Shown: piece after piece, positions 25,828 through 33,634 of the stretch
Numbering within the stretch: position 1 is the stretch's first letter
Layout: each line of letters opens with the position of its first letter
Assembly (NCBI RefSeq): GCF_022549785.1
Contig: NZ_JAKZGO010000009.1
Coordinates: forward strand, 127,575 to 170,768
Length of the DNA: 43,194 nucleotides
Direction of reading: 5' to 3'
Source of the DNA: Belliella alkalica
GTDB lineage: Bacteria; Bacteroidota; Bacteroidia; Cytophagales; Cyclobacteriaceae
Notes under the pieces: generated by a model
Seen by the model: the letters and a program-made list of their open reading frames with translations, nothing else
Databases searched by the model: none
What the model was told of the DNA's origin: nothing
Translations under genes and position numbers: made by a program

Positions 25828-26034
25828 TTAGATAGGGTTCTTGGGCTTGCGCTCAAAGAGGATATCGAAGGCTGAGAGGCCTGGATCTCCTGTCGGTTTG
25901 AGGGATTCTGTCTGATCAGACTGGTAGATTTTTCCTGACTCGGATAGCAAAGCAAAAAGGCACAGTCCTGCCATTCCGAATAAATCGGAGTAGGGTTCAA
26001 TGATCAGGTGGCTGTATATTTTGCTCGCTTTCAT
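25828..26034 (-). CDS. Possible small protein of unknown function
   Basis: A 68-residue frame (MKASKIYSHLIIEPYSDLFG...) has credible protein composition, with a hydrophobic stretch LFGMAGLCLFALLSESG at residues 18-34 and a charged end FDILFERKPKNPI. It lies alone in an otherwise gene-free region, just downstream (on its strand) of the strong hairpin at 26080-26170, which could be its leader. I do not recognise a family. Confidence 0.4.
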   Translation of the reverse strand: MKASKIYSHLIIEPYSDLFGMAGLCLFALLSESGKIYQSDQTESLKPTGDPGLSAFDILFERKPKNPI

Positions 26035-26079
26035 GAGTAAATAGTATTAAAAAAGAGCGAATGGTGAAAAAAATCCAAC

Positions 26080-26170
26080 AGGACTAAAAGCTGGACCCTA
26101 TCACCGCAACCCATGTACCGCCAGGAACTTGAACGCAGCTTATACGATAGGGCCCATATCTTTTAGTCCT
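26080..26170. other. Strong long hairpin, possible structured RNA
   Basis: AGGACTAAAAG at 26080-26090 pairs perfectly with CTTTTAGTCCT at 26160-26170. Inside, GGACCCTATC at 26093-26102 pairs with GATAGGGCCC at 26146-26155 with one mismatch. The 43-base apical loop is G/C-rich compared with the surroundings. The structure is too long and bulged for a simple terminator and has no T run on the plus side. On the minus strand it would lie in the leader of the small frame at 25828-26034. Confidence 0.55.
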
Positions 26171-26408
26171 GCTAATATAACTTGAAAAAGTTAAATAACA
26201 TTAACTATTGATATGAGCACTTACCTATCGTCTCGCGTTCTTCAAAACTGGCGGTTTCGGGTTACGAGCTCTTTAGTAAGTATTTTAACACATTAATTTT
26301 TAATCAGTTGACTCTATAACTTCATAAATAATATGATATTTTTTACTTCTAACTAACTTTAACAAATATAAGGGTTAATTTATTATATTCCAAAAAGATA
26401 CATAAAAT

Positions 26409-26431
26409 AAATTAAGAAGGTCTCTTAATTT
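26409..26431. promoter_or_regulatory. Perfect 9-bp inverted repeat before the XRE gene
   Basis: AAATTAAGA (26409-26417) and TCTTAATTT (26423-26431) are separated by 5 bases and lie 5 bp before the ATG at 26437. The position fits an autorepression operator for the helix-turn-helix protein encoded next. Confidence 0.5.
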
Positions 26432-26436
26432 ATTAG

Positions 26437-26970
26437 ATGAATACAAACGGGTTAGATAAAGACATTTTAGCAGGTTCAAGGATAAAATTAATGCGAGAAC
26501 GGTTGCTCATGAGTAGCAAAGCATTTTCGAAAGCAACTGGAATACCTGTTACTACTATTAACAGAATTGAAAATGGAATTGAATCCTATGATGTACATAA
26601 ATTAACACCAATATGTAATTTTTTCGGAATCAATAGGGAAGATTTATATAAATCCGATTTTGAGATTCCAGAATGGAGAGCTTTAATCTCTAAAATGAAA
26701 AAATTACATAAACCTGGAAGTAACCCTTACACATATATTTTTACTAAAACCCCAAAACTTCCTATGGTTATTGAGCAAATTCTTTTAAAAGAAGATGTTC
26801 TTGATGATTATGTTCAAGTTAAAGATGTGATGAAATTTCTATCAGAAAAGTGCAATTGGGAGTATTTAAGCTCTTCAATCACTAATGCTTTAAACAAATT
26901 TGTAGAAAATGGTGAAATTGAATCAAAACAAGTATCAAGTAGCTTATTTAAATATAGGAGAAAGCGTTAG
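26437..26970 (+). CDS. XRE-family helix-turn-helix regulator
   Basis: The 177-residue protein has an XRE helix-turn-helix at about residues 11-65 (SRIKLMRERLLMSSKAFSKA, GIPVTTINRIENGIESYDVH). The C-terminal half (about 95-177) is a separate helical or winged domain (VQVKDVMKFLSEKCNWEYLS, NALNKFVENGEIESKQVS) that resembles a second DNA-binding or dimerisation module. It stands first in the defence island, after a perfect inverted repeat that is a likely operator, so it may repress itself and perhaps neighbouring genes. Family identity is clear; targets are not. Confidence 0.82.
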   Translation: MNTNGLDKDILAGSRIKLMRERLLMSSKAFSKATGIPVTTINRIENGIESYDVHKLTPICNFFGINREDLYKSDFEIPEWRALISKMKKLHKPGSNPYTYIFTKTPKLPMVIEQILLKEDVLDDYVQVKDVMKFLSEKCNWEYLSSSITNALNKFVENGEIESKQVSSSLFKYRRKR

Positions 26971-27083
26971 GTTAGCGTTTTAAAGAAAATCCTTCGAGAT
27001 ATTAGATATTAAATTCACTATTTAATTGAGTGAAAATACCCTGAACATGGTGTTTTTTGTTTGGAGGGAATTTGTGGTTAGTA

Positions 27084-27207
27084 TTTTTTTACTTTTTGTC
27101 TTAACACAAAAAGTAAAAAAAAAGTCAAGACGGAGATATCCTATCAGCGCTCTAGTCCAGCGCTGGCCCGGATCTCCGTCATCCCGCCCGCATCAGGCGG
27201 TTTGTAT
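27084..27207 (+). repeat. Dispersed repeat B, copy 1
   Basis: This copy matches 31434-31556. It contains a hairpin ACTTTTTG/CAAAAAGT, then GACGGAGAT...ATCTCCGTC, then the block CCCGCCCGCATCAGGCGG. It lies between the XRE gene and the 1,256-aa gene. Words like CTTTTTGCCTTGATGCAAAA are, from memory, a frequent intergenic repeat in Cytophagales. Confidence 0.8.
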
Positions 27208-27225
27208 TGAAAACTAAAAGTTTTC

Positions 27226-27312
27226 ACTGTAAAAACACCATGTAGTTGGTATTTTTTGTTAAGATCGGAATGGTTATGTTTGGTAATCGGGAAATATCAG
27301 CAACTTATGCGT
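27226..27312 (+). repeat. Dispersed repeat C, copy 1
   Basis: An exact 42-bp block (GTAGTTGGTATTTTTTGTTA...GGTTATGTTTGG) is shared with repeat C at 32661-32754, and the similarity continues to ATATCAGCAA and CTTATGCGT. A short hairpin of type ACACCA/TTGGTATT followed by T's resembles a terminator. It ends 73 bp before the 1,256-aa gene. Confidence 0.8.
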
Positions 27313-27384
27313 CATGCTAAGGCAACAGTCTTCAGTTCAAAAGGCTCTTAAAAAAACTTACTCAAACTAACTTGATACTTCACT

Positions 27385-30300
27385 ATGAAATGGATTGATA
27401 CAACAGATTTAAGGCAGTGGGCAAATAGAAGAAACTGTCAAGAAACACTTCCAGAATTAGCGAGAAAATTAATAAGAGCTACATCTGATTCAATTAAAAG
27501 TATAAAATTCCCTTCTGGCGAAAATGTATCAATTGGGGGCTGGGATGGAATTTTAGAGGTAAGTGATGAAACAGAATACTTACCCCAAGGAATATCTCTA
27601 TGGGAATTCGGCTCAAATGCAGATACAAAGGGCAAAGCCGATGAAGACTATGAAAAAAGAAGCAAAAATCCGATTGGCTTTAATCCTGCAGAATGTACAT
27701 ATGTATTTGTTACACCCAGGCTGTGGACCAAGGGAGACGAGTGGATAGAGGAAAAAAAGAAAGATGGCGTATGGAAAGATATTAAAGTAATCAATGCTGA
27801 AATACTCGAAGAGTGGCTTGAAATCGCACCAACAGTAGCCGCCTGGTTAGCTATAAAACATTTAGGAAAATATCCAAGTGAAGGAATTCAGTCAACAGAA
27901 GACTTTTGGGAAGAATGGTCGAGTGGCCCAAAAATTAAACTTAATCCCGAAATTTTGTTGGGCGGACGTAAATCTCAGATTGATAGCCTATTTGATCTCA
28001 GTTTAAGCCCCGGCATTATTTCAGTACAAGGTACCTCACGAGATGAAGCACTTGCCTTTATTATATCAAGTTTCAAAAATGTACCGGATAAAGAAGAGGA
28101 CTTCTTCGCTAGAAGTATCATAGTAGATAGTGAAGATACTTTTAGAAAATTATCCGTCTTAAAAACTCCTTTAATATTAATTCCAAGGTTTGAAGATTCT
28201 GGAATTATAAATCGAGCAATTTCAAATGGTCATTGCGTTATAGTGCCATTAGGAGCGGATGCTTCAGATATTTGGAGAAATAAGATAGTGCTTCCGCAGA
28301 TCGATCGAGATTCATTTGTGAAGTCGCTAAGTAAAACCGGGATCGGCGAAGAACGAGCCGAAAAATATTCAAAAGAAAGTACAAGAAATGTAACAATACT
28401 CAGAAGACAACTTGAATTCGTTAGAAGTGTTCCTGAATGGGCAAAACCGGAGAATGTTAGAGAGATATTACCGGCTCTAATTGTTGGACGTTGGGATGAA
28501 AATTATGAGCACGATAAAAATATTCTCGCTAACCTAGCTGGAGAGAATTACGAAGAATATTCTAAAAAGTTAAGTCGTTGGTTAAACTCATCAGATTCAC
28601 CCTTTGTAAAAATTGGCAATACGTGGAGAATTGCATCTCCATTGGATGCATGGACAAATGCATCGAAATATTTAACTCAAAATGATTTTGAAATATTGCG
28701 TCAATCTTTTCTGAATATTTTAATCGAGATCAATCCGGCATTTGAACTAGAACCTATGAAAAGGTATATGGCCTCTATGTATGGGAAAGAAAGAGAATTT
28801 TCTGGGTGGATAAGAGAAGGCATCACGCAATCACTGATATTAGTTTCGATTTTCGGAAATCAACTAAAATTTAATCTGCCAATTAGCGGGCCTTTGTGGG
28901 TTGATAGAATTATAGCCGAACTTTTTAATAACGATAATCCCCAACTTTGGAAATCGATAGAAAATAAGTTACCTCTATTAGCTGAAGCTTCCCCGAACGA
29001 ATTTTTAAACGCTATTGAAAAATATATTGATGCGGACAACTCACCGGTAAGAAGTTTATTTAACGAGGACCCCGGTTTTATGTCGTCTCAAAGTTATCAT
29101 ACAGGCTTGCTTTGGGCTTTGGAAAATTTAGCATGGCTACCAGAATATTTCCCAAGAGCAACTCTTATTCTTGCTAAACTTTCCGCAATCGATCCTGGTG
29201 GCAGCCTTGCTAACAGGCCAATTAATAGTTTAGCTGAAATTTTTAAACCCTGGCACTATCAAACAAATGCAACATTTGAAGATAGAATTGGAGTATTAAA
29301 ACTGATCTTACAAAGAGAAAAGGAAGTCGCATGGACTCTTTTGTTGAGAATGCTTCCCGATTCACATGCAATCGGACATTTTACTCACAAGATGCGATGG
29401 AGGACCTTTGACCAGACTTTTGAAAAAATATATACCGATATAGAAATTTGGGGAACTCATTCGGTAGTAGTCGATCTTCTGCTTTCAATATGTGATTTTT
29501 CTGAATCAGAGATTTCAGATTTAATTAAAAAATCTGTAAACCTAAGAACTGATGATAGAGATAAAATATTATCATTTGTGAAAAATAATATCGATAAAAT
29601 CAAGCCAGCCGATCTTTCGTTATGGCAAGCGATACGTGGAATCCTAAATCACCATAGATCGCACCCTGGCATGCATTGGGCTCTCCAAGAAGGCGAATTG
29701 ATTCGCTATGAAGAAATATATAAAGCCTTGGAGCCTGCTGACGAAGTCCAGCAAATATTGTGGTTATTTGAGGAACACTGGCCGAGCTTTATTGAAGGAT
29801 ACCAGCGAAAGGTTACATCTACAGAAAGTCAGCAAAAGCTTATCAATGATAGAAGAATTGAAGCATTAAAAATTATTTATCAGAAATATGGCATAAATAG
29901 GATTAAGGAGATTAGTACAGCAATTAAGGACTCTTGGATTTTAGGAGATACATTAGCCTACATAACAAATGACACAGATGAAATTATATCCATTTGCGAA
30001 TTCTTAGATATCTCGAAAAATAATTTGAGGTTCATTTATGCCTTCATTATAAGAAAAGAGATACTTAATGATACCCTATGGATAAGAGAGCATTTTGCAA
30101 TATTGAAACAGAAAGGGTTTAATGATGCTGCGTTGTCTCAGTTTTTAATTCCAGTGAACCAAAATAAAGCACATTGGGAGTTCATTGACTCAACAAGTGA
30201 TGAAATTAAAATAGAGTATTGGCTTAACATGTCTCCCCATTTCTGGAATATCCCAAAAGAAGAAAAAATTATTGGGATTAGATACTTGCTTGAGTTCAAA

Positions 30301-31155
30301 CGATACTTTAGCGCAATTGATATTTGCTCACATTTTCACGAAGAAATTCCTAGTGACTTGATAGCTGAGGTTTTAGATAAAGCTGCGACTGACAAAGCAA
30401 GTGAGAATACCAGGCTAAATGGATATGAAGTTGAACAGTTATTCGAGACCCTTGACAAAAGAAATGATACTTCACCACAAACCTTGATTAAATTGGAATG
30501 GTATTTTCTACCAATGCTCGCGTCATATGGAAATAGACGAAGTCCCAAATTATTACATAATGAATTAGCAAATAATCCAGATTTTTTTATTGAGGTATTT
30601 AAATGGATATACAAGGCGGAAAATGAAGAGGAAATTGAAGAAACTGAGCTGTCCCACGAACAGATACAAAATAGAAGTAGGCAAGCCTATGAGCTTTTGC
30701 ATTCATGGAAACAGATTCCAGGAGTTGATGAGAAATTCAACATAAATGAAGAGTTTTTATGGTCTTGGATTAACAAGGTTCGTGAATTTGCTAATAACTA
30801 TAGTAAGCTAAACATTGCTGATGCATACATTGCACAGGTTTTAGCATACTATCCTGAAACAGAGGAAATTTGGCCTCCTGTGGAAATTTGTAATGTTTTA
30901 GAAATTATAAATACCGATAGTATTAAACGAAACTTTTCAGCAGCAATATTCAACAAGAGAGGAACAACCTCAAGAGGTGTTTTTGACGGAGGCGAGCAAG
31001 AACGAGTTTTAGCAAGACACTTCCGCAAACTGACTGAATTGCACAAAAATAGATTTCCTAACGTGGCTTCTGTGTTTGACAGCTTGTCGAAAGGCTATGA
31101 AGAAGATGCAAAAAGAGAAGATGAACAGGCAGAAAGAGATAGACTTGAATATTAA
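27385..31155 (+). CDS. Very large putative defence protein: nuclease-like N-terminus, degenerate P-loop, helical C-terminus
   Basis: This 1,256-residue protein has no family name that I recognise. Residues 1-165 carry GGWDGILEV (51-59), SLWEFGSNADTKGKADEDYE (71-90) and a second strand TYVFVTPRLW, an arrangement like PD-(D/E)xK nucleases with Asp54, Glu74 and Lys84 as candidate active-site residues, but it has ExG rather than ExK. Residues 210-230 read IISVQGTSRDEALAFI, positioned like a Walker A loop but without the GKS/T; LILIPRFED (264-271) and GHCVIVPLG (282-290) occupy the places of Walker B and sensor 1. Thus the STAND-like module looks degenerate. The remaining ~950 residues are helix-rich repeats (for example VDLLLSICDFSESEISDLIK). 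The gene is preceded by repeats B and C and followed by repeat B. A phage-sensing role is an inference from neighbours and layout. Confidence 0.8.
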   Translation: MKWIDTTDLRQWANRRNCQETLPELARKLIRATSDSIKSIKFPSGENVSIGGWDGILEVSDETEYLPQGISLWEFGSNADTKGKADEDYEKRSKNPIGFNPAECTYVFVTPRLWTKGDEWIEEKKKDGVWKDIKVINAEILEEWLEIAPTVAAWLAIKHLGKYPSEGIQSTEDFWEEWSSGPKIKLNPEILLGGRKSQIDSLFDLSLSPGIISVQGTSRDEALAFIISSFKNVPDKEEDFFARSIIVDSEDTFRKLSVLKTPLILIPRFEDSGIINRAISNGHCVIVPLGADASDIWRNKIVLPQIDRDSFVKSLSKTGIGEERAEKYSKESTRNVTILRRQLEFVRSVPEWAKPENVREILPALIVGRWDENYEHDKNILANLAGENYEEYSKKLSRWLNSSDSPFVKIGNTWRIASPLDAWTNASKYLTQNDFEILRQSFLNILIEINPAFELEPMKRYMASMYGKEREFSGWIREGITQSLILVSIFGNQLKFNLPISGPLWVDRIIAELFNNDNPQLWKSIENKLPLLAEASPNEFLNAIEKYIDADNSPVRSLFNEDPGFMSSQSYHTGLLWALENLAWLPEYFPRATLILAKLSAIDPGGSLANRPINSLAEIFKPWHYQTNATFEDRIGVLKLILQREKEVAWTLLLRMLPDSHAIGHFTHKMRWRTFDQTFEKIYTDIEIWGTHSVVVDLLLSICDFSESEISDLIKKSVNLRTDDRDKILSFVKNNIDKIKPADLSLWQAIRGILNHHRSHPGMHWALQEGELIRYEEIYKALEPADEVQQILWLFEEHWPSFIEGYQRKVTSTESQQKLINDRRIEALKIIYQKYGINRIKEISTAIKDSWILGDTLAYITNDTDEIISICEFLDISKNNLRFIYAFIIRKEILNDTLWIREHFAILKQKGFNDAALSQFLIPVNQNKAHWEFIDSTSDEIKIEYWLNMSPHFWNIPKEEKIIGIRYLLEFKRYFSAIDICSHFHEEIPSDLIAEVLDKAATDKASENTRLNGYEVEQLFETLDKRNDTSPQTLIKLEWYFLPMLASYGNRRSPKLLHNELANNPDFFIEVFKWIYKAENEEEIEETELSHEQIQNRSRQAYELLHSWKQIPGVDEKFNINEEFLWSWINKVREFANNYSKLNIADAYIAQVLAYYPETEEIWPPVEICNVLEIINTDSIKRNFSAAIFNKRGTTSRGVFDGGEQERVLARHFRKLTELHKNRFPNVASVFDSLSKGYEEDAKREDEQAERDRLEY

Positions 31156-31212
31156 ATTTAAAGTATAATCTGTATATAAATTACACAAACACAATTACAG
31201 CAAACAAACACG

Positions 31213-31275
31213 AACGCACAGTCGAGGTAAAGGGGAATCCCACCCCTAAACCTCTCACAGAACTCCCAAAAATCG
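31213..31275 (-). other. Possible group II intron 3'-end remnant
   Basis: On the minus strand the segment reads TTCTGTGAGAGGTTTAGGGG, then TGGGATTCCCCTTTACCTCG and AC. This resembles the domain V/VI junction and domain VI of bacterial group II introns, with an AGGGG/CCCCT hairpin. No reverse transcriptase gene remains nearby and a canonical domain V cannot be traced, so it would be a relic. The match is from memory of such ends. Confidence 0.3.
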
Positions 31276-31433
31276 GAATGAACCTCTCGATTGTTCATGT
31301 TGGGTTTGTTTTTAATTGTATTCACGAATGTTTGGGCATTTCATACAGTCAGTTCCGCTTATTGCGGAAGCTCTTATTATGCAGTCGGATACATTTTGTC
31401 AGACTAATTTGTATCCCAGTTCCCAGTGACGTG

Positions 31434-31556
31434 GTTTTTACTTTTTGCCTTGATGCAAAAAGTAACAAAAAGATCAAGACGGAGATATCCTATCCACGCT
31501 ACAGGCCACCGCTGGCCCGGATCTCCGTCATCCCGCCCGCATCAGGCGGTTTGTAG
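31434..31556 (+). repeat. Dispersed repeat B, copy 2
   Basis: Second copy of repeat B (see 27084-27207), about 85-90 percent alike by eye, with the same order of hairpin, GACGGAGATATCC...GGATCTCCGTC and CATCAGGCGGTTTGTA. It separates the 1,256-aa gene from the membrane-protein gene. Confidence 0.8.
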
Positions 31557-31633
31557 TAGAAGAGGAAGGTAAAAAGTTGTTATTATTACCTTATTTTTTT
31601 TTAAGCCTCTTAAATGGGACTTTTTTTGTTTTT

Positions 31634-31720
31634 ACCTTGAAAAATACCAAGTAGTTGGTATTTTATGTTAGATGGGGATTTGGTAGGTTTGATGGTCGGG
31701 GAGATATATCATCATTATAG
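31634..31720 (+). repeat. Dispersed repeat C, copy 2 (diverged)
   Basis: The head is a perfect hairpin AAAATACCAA-GTAG-TTGGTATTTT followed by TGTTAGA. The rest matches repeats at 27226 and 32661 only loosely (GGTAGGTTTGATGG, then ATATATCA). It lies 74 bp before the membrane-protein gene. Confidence 0.6.
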
Positions 31721-31793
31721 TTGATAGTATGCCAAAAAAGGATAATATCTACAATATTGAAAATAGAAAGACTTACTTACAAGGTTGTAAAAA

Positions 31794-32546
31794 ATGAAAA
31801 CTTGGATAAAAAAAAATAAGTTTAGTATTATAATTTCACTAGTTTTTTTTGTTATTTTCTATTTTTTCGAAAAAGAAAATAGAAGTTACTACTCTTATAT
31901 AATTCTTTATTTCGGCCTATATACTTTTTCTAGTATACTACCTGATTGGATTGTATTAAAACAAGTTAAAAAATTGATAGCTATACCAGCTGTATTACTG
32001 TTGTTAATTGGCCCTTTAATTCAAGTATTTATCTTTATAATGTATGCACTAGTTATACCTTTTGTGACTATAGCATTGATCTTTGAATTTTTCCCAGAGT
32101 ACTTGTTTGGAATTGATTTAAACTACTCTACTAATCTTTATTTAGTTTTAATCACAGGAACAATTTTCACAACTCTATTCGTTGAAAAAATAATGCTAAA
32201 AATCAATCGAAGTCTAAACTATGACAAACCTGAGAAAAGGAAGAAATCACAAATGGAATTAGCTCTAACTTTAGTAAATACAGAACGAATTAGATTTTTA
32301 ATATACACTTTGTTTTTTTGTTATTTAATAGTATTTTCAATTTCTAGACTTGGTAATTTTGAAATTTTCGATACACCTATGGTTAATTATTCCATATTTT
32401 ATTCATTTGTAACGTTTATTGCATTTGAAAGAGTAATAACTAATTTGAAATTAATGAGATTTAGTCCAAAAAAGTTTTTTGACAAACTATTAAATACTTG
32501 GGAAAAACATGATTATTTTAAAAATGTTGACGAAAAAAGCCAGTAG
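31794..32546 (+). CDS. AT-rich multi-pass membrane protein of unknown function
   Basis: The 250-residue product has about six hydrophobic segments: FSIIISLVFFVIFYFF (10-25), YSYIILYFGLYTFSSIL (33-49), KLIAIPAVLLLLIGPLIQVF (61-80), FIMYALVIPFVTIALIFEFF (80-99), then LYLVLITGTIFTTLF and FLIYTLFFCYLIVFSI. A charged loop near 143-156 (YDKPEKRKKSQ) and a basic C-terminus suggest a cytosolic tail. It is a lone gene between repeats C copies 2 and 3 and much more AT-rich than its neighbours, signs of separate arrival. No family recognised. A membrane effector or immunity factor is possible, but nothing proves it. Confidence 0.7.
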   Translation: MKTWIKKNKFSIIISLVFFVIFYFFEKENRSYYSYIILYFGLYTFSSILPDWIVLKQVKKLIAIPAVLLLLIGPLIQVFIFIMYALVIPFVTIALIFEFFPEYLFGIDLNYSTNLYLVLITGTIFTTLFVEKIMLKINRSLNYDKPEKRKKSQMELALTLVNTERIRFLIYTLFFCYLIVFSISRLGNFEIFDTPMVNYSIFYSFVTFIAFERVITNLKLMRFSPKKFFDKLLNTWEKHDYFKNVDEKSQ

Positions 32547-32660
32547 GTATGGACAGGCTCTCCCCAACTATATCCCCCAGCCTGCCTGTCAAAAAGGGAG
32601 GCGAGCTCAGTTGAAATTCGTTCCCATCTGCATCAGATTGTCAGACTTAAAAACATTTTT

Positions 32661-32754
32661 TTCTTTGAAAAACACCCAGTAGTTGGTATTTTTTGTTAAG
32701 ATCGGAATGGTTATGTTTGGAGATAATTATGATATATCAGCAACACTTATGCGT
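32661..32754 (+). repeat. Dispersed repeat C, copy 3
   Basis: Shares an exact 42-bp block with 27245 onwards and the tail ATATCAGCAACACTTATGCG. After CTTATGCGT the two diverge, so the similarity ends at a sharp edge. It lies 53 bp before the start of the two-gene unit. Confidence 0.8.
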
Positions 32755-32806
32755 ATAGAACAAACTGTTAGCGGTCAGCTTAAAAGACCACGCAAATAGA
32801 AACAAT

Positions 32807-33634
32807 ATGCCAATACAAAGAACAAGACAACGAGTTAGAGAATTTCAGGAGTCAATCACCAGAGAGTTGACTTTAACGAAGGACAGAGTTGAATTTTTAA
32901 TTGGTAACGCTAATTGGGGTGTCGTAGGAAGTTATAAGGAAGCTATTTTAAGAAAAACAATTTCTCAATTTTTACCTACCAATCTTAACATTGGGACGGG
33001 ATTTATCATTGGAAATCCAGACCATTTCAATGGACAAAACGAACAAATATCAAGTCAGCTTGACATAATTATTTACGAAGATAAATCACCCGTAATCTTT
33101 AAAGAAGGGGATTTCGTAATCATCACTGAAAGTGCAGTTAGGGCGGTTATAGAGGTAAAAACAAAAGTTATAAATTATAGTAACACAACAACGAACGGTC
33201 AAGACAACGCACTAAATAAAATTATTGAAAAGATAAATCGATTAAGAGAATTTGAAACTTTTAACCCAATCGGAGTTCATAGGAAAAAGTTTGTCGGGAT
33301 TTTTTCATATGACCACGAACAAGATTTTTCAAATGAAAGAGTTGACGAAGCATTAAGAATTTCAAATGGTTTAGTAAATCATATTTCACTTGGACCAAAC
33401 AAATTTATACGGTATTGGGAAAATACTGACCGTCTAGATCCAAGACCAGTCTTTCAGGGTCGTTGCTACATTAGATACAATTTGACAGACCTTTCTTTCT
33501 CCTATTTTATTTCAAACCTACTTCATATTGTTGCTGACGAAGACCCAGTTGAAAGATATTGGTTTTCGTTTCCAATAGAAGGAACAAAAGAAAGATATAG
33601 AGCTGAACCAAGACCAATAATTGAATTACAATGA
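32807..33634 (+). CDS. DUF6602-family nuclease-like protein
   Basis: The 275-residue protein matches DUF6602 in pattern: SYKEAILRKTISQFLPTNLN (42-61), GTGFIIGN (63-70), SSQLDIIIYEDKSPV (82-96) and AVRAVIEVKTKV (110-121). Glu45, Asp86, Glu116 and Lys118 form the ordered set E-D-ExK of a PD-(D/E)xK nuclease. The target (DNA or RNA) is not known. The stop overlaps the start of the next gene by 4 bp (ATGA), so the two products are made together. The pair is set between repeat C copy 3 and repeat A copy 2. Confidence 0.85.
   Translation: MPIQRTRQRVREFQESITRELTLTKDRVEFLIGNANWGVVGSYKEAILRKTISQFLPTNLNIGTGFIIGNPDHFNGQNEQISSQLDIIIYEDKSPVIFKEGDFVIITESAVRAVIEVKTKVINYSNTTTNGQDNALNKIIEKINRLREFETFNPIGVHRKKFVGIFSYDHEQDFSNERVDEALRISNGLVNHISLGPNKFIRYWENTDRLDPRPVFQGRCYIRYNLTDLSFSYFISNLLHIVADEDPVERYWFSFPIEGTKERYRAEPRPIIELQ

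Noticed and set aside
25647-26000. 117-residue minus-strand frame overlapping the small gene at 25828-26034
   Set aside because: Its composition (PSQEKSTSLIRQNPSNRQEI) is less protein-like than the overlapping frame, which has a credible hydrophobic segment.
26080-26170. Hairpin considered as a tRNA, because the loop holds GTTCAAGTTCC on the minus strand
   Set aside because: The bases around it do not form the 5-bp T-arm, and no acceptor, D or anticodon stems can be drawn.
31278-31556. 92-residue plus-strand frame over the spacer after the 1,256-aa gene
   Set aside because: It runs through repeat B and the intron-like relic, has leucine- and serine-rich low-information composition and no ribosome-binding context.
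27084-31556. Repeats B considered as a CRISPR array
   Set aside because: The copies are 4.3 kb apart with genes between, lack regular spacers, and no cas genes are present.
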